Of a stretch of 8,757 nt of DNA, positions 6,511-8,757 are shown one piece after another; position 1 is the first letter of the stretch, and each line of letters opens with the position of its first letter. The stretch lies in assembly GCA_021801305.1 (NCBI GenBank), contig JAJYYD010000141.1:1722-10478 (forward strand). Reading direction: 5' to 3'. The notes beneath the pieces were generated by a model, which saw only the letters and a list, made by a program, of their open reading frames with translations, searched no databases and was not told the DNA's origin. Made by a program: the position numbers and the translations under genes. Origin of the DNA: Thermoplasmata archaeon. Lineage in GTDB: Archaea; Thermoplasmatota; Thermoplasmata; Thermoplasmatales; Thermoplasmataceae.

Positions 6511-7065
6511 ATGAAAGCCGCCATATTTGTCAAGATGAGCGAAAGATTTCCTGGAAAACACAGGATTCTTGTAAGAGGCAAGCAGTTGATAGACTATGAA
6601 CTTGAAAGAATAAAGCTTTCCGGCTGTTTTGATGAAATAATTGTCTTTTCAAAAGATGGCTATCTGGCAACAAAAAATGCAAGACTCGTTAAAGATACCT
6701 CTGAAGGAACACTTGTCAATTCCCTGATGCTTGCAATTGAAGAGGAGAATGAATTCATGGCTTTCGCTGGTGACATGCCTCTCCTGTCTCCGGAATTCAT
6801 CAGGGAGATGTGCCATATCTATGATGGAAAACCACTGGTGCCACAGTGGAATGATGGCAGAATTGAGCCGATGATGGCCATTTACAACAGTTCCCTGCTA
6901 CCTGACTTGAAAAATTACATAAATTCCGGGAAAAAGAGCCTCCGGGAGTTTATACTTAGTTCTGGATTCATGAAAATCCATATACCGCAAAGCAGTGAAA
7001 TGGAGAACTGTTTCTTCAATGTAAACTACCCGGATGACCTTCTGGTCGTGGAAAAGCTGTTATGA
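6511..7065 (+). CDS. mobA: Molybdenum cofactor guanylyltransferase MobA (divergent)
   Basis: MobA joins GMP from GTP to molybdopterin, making the MGD form that formate dehydrogenase binds. The 184-residue length is usual. Conserved family parts are GDMPLLSPEFI (87-97, Asp88 a likely Mg ligand), DGRIEPMMAIY (115-125, like dGrxEPLxAvY), GKKSLREF (140-147) and the C-terminal FFNVNYPDDL (168-177, like FxNiNTPeDL). The N-terminal nucleotide loop is unusual. In place of LAGGxSxRMGxxK it reads FVKMSERFPGKHRI (6-19), with Arg12 and Lys16 kept but the Gly-Gly pair lost. This resembles the RxxSxRxPGK loop of CMP-sugar synthetases. ATG 6511 is preceded by GTGAGGA, which lies closer than an ideal ribosome site; a five-codon in-frame ATG-to-TGA reading frame (6493-6507) ends just before it. 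It is the only plus-strand gene, divergent from the formate dehydrogenase operon and convergent with moaB. A related nucleotidyltransferase of other specificity is possible, but the context favours MobA. Confidence 0.82.
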   Translation: MKAAIFVKMSERFPGKHRILVRGKQLIDYELERIKLSGCFDEIIVFSKDGYLATKNARLVKDTSEGTLVNSLMLAIEEENEFMAFAGDMPLLSPEFIREMCHIYDGKPLVPQWNDGRIEPMMAIYNSSLLPDLKNYINSGKKSLREFILSSGFMKIHIPQSSEMENCFFNVNYPDDLLVVEKLL

Positions 7066-7103
7066 AAATTCAAATCGGTTAAGGCAAACAACACCATTTC
7101 ATA

Positions 7104-7120
7104 TTTTATTTCCTTTTTAT
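7104..7120 (+). terminator. T-rich tract, candidate mobA terminator
   Basis: The plus strand reads TTTTATTTCCTTTTTAT starting 39 bases after the mobA stop and overlapping the 3' end of convergent moaB. U-rich tracts without a stem are the usual archaeal stop signal. No clear counterpart for moaB is seen beyond short T-runs on the other strand. Confidence 0.4.
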
Positions 7121-7591
7121 CTCTGAGAACACGTGGTCTGATATTGAGAGGATCAGTTCACCTGCAATCTTCTGAGCGTCTGGGGAACCGGGAACAGCAT
7201 AGACAATTTTTCCCTCTATTATGAAGAGAGATGCATCGGAAAGGATTGTAAGAGGCCCTGACCTGTCGTAGCTCACTCTCCTGAATGCTTCCCCGAATCC
7301 CTTAACTTCGCGATCACACAATTTCCTGAGCACTTTGGTTGTTAGATCATATTCGGTGAGGCCCGTGCCACCTGAATATACAAAAACATCAAATTCTCTT
7401 TCATTTTCGCTGAAAACCCTGAGTATCTCCAAAACGGAGTCCCTGACAATTGCCCTCCTGCACTTCCTGCCTTTTTCTTCAAAAAATTCCTGAATGAGTT
7501 TACCTGTCTCGTCATTATCAAATGTTCTTGTTGTGGATACTGTCACAAGAAGGTAGGAAAGGTCCTTCAGCGGATGATCAGCGTGAACCAT
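7106..7591 (-). CDS. moaB: MoaB/MogA-type molybdopterin adenylyltransferase
   Basis: MoaB/MogA proteins bind molybdopterin and adenylylate it with ATP, preparing it for metal insertion by MoeA; archaea generally use MoaB for this step. The 161-residue protein is full length for a single-domain member. It shows TVSTTRTFDNDETGKLI (17-33), Asp51 in AIVRD, the MPT-binding loop SGGTGLTEYDLTTKV (73-87, with Asp82 corresponding to the essential aspartate of MogA), GFGEAFR (98-104) and PGSPDAQKIAGEL near the end. The usual SRA motif in the last third is altered to SDASLFI (118-124), a moderate divergence. ATG 7591 overlaps the end of moaC by 14 nt, and only a weak GGGGAAG lies upstream, so translation is probably coupled. 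It is the last gene of the moaA-moaD-moaC-moaB run and is convergent with mobA, whose stop is 40 nt away. Confidence 0.93.
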   Translation of the reverse strand: MVHADHPLKDLSYLLVTVSTTRTFDNDETGKLIQEFFEEKGRKCRRAIVRDSVLEILRVFSENEREFDVFVYSGGTGLTEYDLTTKVLRKLCDREVKGFGEAFRRVSYDRSGPLTILSDASLFIIEGKIVYAVPGSPDAQKIAGELILSISDHVFSEIKRK

Positions 7592-8033
7592 TGTCTTCCC
7601 CGTTCAGTGGTGTTTTCTCCTTGATATCCACCATTATTGTGCTAATTCTTGTGCTGGGGTACTGGCCCTTGCTGTCTTTCTCCAGATACTTCACCATATC
7701 CCATATTGTGAGAAGGGACGCAGAAACACAGTTTAAAGCCTCCATCTCCACCCCTGTTTTGTATCTTGCAGAAACCTCGCATGTGCACTTAATTCCGTCA
7801 TCCTCAATTGAGAATTTTGCATCTGCGTGCTCCAGGGCTATGATATGACAGAAAGGTATTGTATCTGGGGTGTGTTTTGCAGCCATTATTCCGGCAGCCC
7901 TGGCGGTGCTCAGGACATCACCCTTCTTCACCTCCCCCTTCTTGATGGCTTCCAGAGTCCCACTTTTAAGCTCGATGAAACCGGATGCCACCGCAGTCCT
8001 CCTTACAATTTCCTTCGCTCCGATATCTATCAA
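7578..8033 (-). CDS. moaC: Cyclic pyranopterin monophosphate synthase MoaC
   Basis: MoaC converts the cyclic product of MoaA into cyclic pyranopterin monophosphate, the second half of step one in molybdenum cofactor synthesis. The 151-residue protein carries the family's motif chain: MIDIGAKEIVRRTAVASG (1-18), KKGDVLSTARAAGIMAAKHT (36-55), IPFCH with His63, TGVEMEAL (93-100) and TIWDMVK with Asp112 and Lys115, all matching known active-site positions. The C-terminus, YLEKDSKGQYPSTRI, is of the archaeal type and lacks the bacterial GGKSG ending. The start is TTG 8033. GGTGG (8044-8040) lies 6 nt upstream, and MIDIG is the usual family N-terminus. A TTG at 8039 would add two residues but abuts the ribosome site. 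Only 2 nt separate it from moaD, and it overlaps moaB by 14 nt. Confidence 0.95.
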   Translation of the reverse strand: MIDIGAKEIVRRTAVASGFIELKSGTLEAIKKGEVKKGDVLSTARAAGIMAAKHTPDTIPFCHIIALEHADAKFSIEDDGIKCTCEVSARYKTGVEMEALNCVSASLLTIWDMVKYLEKDSKGQYPSTRISTIMVDIKEKTPLNGEDNGSR

Positions 8034-8035
8034 GA

Positions 8036-8281
8036 TCAACCACCACTCACTGGCGGAAAAATAGCGACCTCATCCCCATCCTTCAGTTTAACTTCATGTG
8101 TTGCGAAGTTCCTGTTTACAGAAACAAGGACGTCCCTTTTTGTCTTCTCCATATCAGGATATTTCATTCTTATTGTTTCCAGCAGTTCAGAGACTGACAA
8201 ACCCTCTGCAATAACAACCGTGTCCTGATCAGTTCCCGTTATATCCCTGAACAGCGCGAAGTACTTTACCACTATTTTCAT
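8036..8281 (-). CDS. moaD: Molybdopterin synthase sulfur carrier MoaD
   Basis: MoaD is the small ubiquitin-like subunit of molybdopterin synthase. Its C-terminal Gly-Gly is adenylylated, becomes a thiocarboxylate, and donates sulfur to the pyranopterin. The 81-residue protein has the family's size, the typical beginning MKIVVKYFALFRDITG, the segment VKLKDGDEVAIFPPVSGG, and an intact terminal Gly-Gly. ATG 8281 follows AAGGAG (8291-8286) with a short 4-nt gap. This ribosome site lies within the moaA coding sequence, and the first 53 nt of moaD overlap the moaA reading frame. The partner MoaE and an activating MoeB/E1-like enzyme are not in the window. MoaD proteins resemble SAMP and ThiS proteins, but the position between moaA and moaC favours MoaD. 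Confidence 0.94.
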   Translation of the reverse strand: MKIVVKYFALFRDITGTDQDTVVIAEGLSVSELLETIRMKYPDMEKTKRDVLVSVNRNFATHEVKLKDGDEVAIFPPVSGG

Positions 8282-8757
8282 AATTCTCCTTCCAGTATGG
8301 TTCCCTGCTCCTGACAGCTTTCACGTATATATTTGTGAGTTTTTCCTCTGAGTTTCCATTTCTTACTTCCCTGAGGATATCAGTGTAGTTGTCGCTCCTC
8401 ATAAGGCATGGCTTCAGGAGGCCAGTTGATGTCACCCTTATTCTTGTGCAGTGGCTGCAGAAATCAGAGTTCATCATTGGTTTGACGAATTCCACGTCTG
8501 CATAGCCATTCTCTGTTTCGACAATATATCTTGGCCTGTTATGCAGTATATTGTGTTTTACATCCACAGCACTCTTGCTTATCTCCTGTTCAATTGGGTT
8601 AAGATCAACATGATATCTCTGGAAATCTTCCGAATTTATGGTTTCCTTTGTTGTTTCATATTCTATGAACTGTACCCTGACCCCAAGTATGGCAGAAAGA
8701 TTTACAAGCCTCTGCACCTGGTCTTCGTTTATACCTTTCAAAACAACAAAATTAAGC
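8229..8757 (-). CDS. moaA: GTP 3',8-cyclase MoaA, C-terminal half; 5' end beyond the window
   Basis: MoaA is the radical SAM enzyme that begins molybdenum cofactor synthesis by cyclising GTP. About 175 C-terminal residues are visible; the frame is open to the right edge, so the N-terminal CxxxCxxC cluster is outside. The fragment starts LNFVVLKGINEDQ, the usual VKGiNddE segment, followed by GVRVQFIE. It then shows the second [4Fe-4S] motif of MoaA, FCSHCTRIRVTSTGLLKPCL (C-x2-C-x13-C; Cys100, 103 and 117 of the fragment), which binds GTP, with the conserved arginines between. The conserved part appears to end at SREPYWKE. The frame continues for about 18 more codons (NYENSGKV...), overlapping moaD by 53 nt. 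This tail is longer than I expect for the family. The gene heads the moa run; its promoter is off the window. Confidence 0.95.
   Translation of the reverse strand, partial: LNFVVLKGINEDQVQRLVNLSAILGVRVQFIEYETTKETINSEDFQRYHVDLNPIEQEISKSAVDVKHNILHNRPRYIVETENGYADVEFVKPMMNSDFCSHCTRIRVTSTGLLKPCLMRSDNYTDILREVRNGNSEEKLTNIYVKAVRSREPYWKENYENSGKVLRAVQGYNGN

Overview
The window looks like an archaeal chromosome segment, most probably from the Thermoplasmata (Thermoplasmatales-like acidophiles). This is an inference. Supports are the TATA-type promoters with no bacterial -35/-10 pairs, GGTGA/GGAGG ribosome sites, AGG/AGA-rich arginine and ATA isoleucine codons, moderate G+C, very tight gene packing, and an archaeal-style moaA-moaD-moaC-moaB set. 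No RNA gene, CRISPR array, insertion sequence or recombinase was seen.

Layout. Positions 1-1196 (minus) hold a major facilitator transporter cut by the left edge. Positions 1319-1678 (minus) encode a small protein with a DnaJ-type cysteine repeat and two membrane helices. Positions 1856-6045 (minus) form a tight three-gene operon: a 980-residue molybdopterin formate dehydrogenase catalytic subunit, a 137-residue DUF1641 protein, and the sulfurtransferase chaperone FdhD. A non-coding divergent region (6046-6510) follows, carrying the strong operon promoter, a leader RNA that could fold in two exclusive ways, and a probable promoter for the plus-strand gene mobA (6511-7065). Convergent to mobA is a minus-strand run, moaA (cut by the right edge), moaD, moaC and moaB, overlapping or nearly touching.

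How the genes work together. MoaA and MoaC make cyclic pyranopterin monophosphate from GTP. MoaD is the sulfur carrier for molybdopterin synthase, the MoaB/MogA-type protein adenylylates molybdopterin for metal insertion, and MobA adds GMP to give the bis-MGD cofactor. FdhD delivers the sulfur that the formate dehydrogenase needs. The window thus holds most of the chain from GTP to a working formate dehydrogenase. Not seen here are MoaE, MoeA, MoeB and a molybdate transporter.

The main point of interest is the formate dehydrogenase. Its active-site cysteine is followed by glutamine (Cys394-Gln395) instead of the usual Cys/Sec-His. Its only partner is a DUF1641 protein, with no beta (FeS) or gamma (cytochrome b) subunit. 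This matches the two-subunit ForCE type described in Bacillus subtilis, where the DUF1641 subunit gives access to menaquinone. The window appears to hold an archaeal version next to its own cofactor genes. Other points are a MobA with a rebuilt nucleotide-binding loop, a moaA reading frame that runs 53 bases into moaD, and a moaC with a TTG start.
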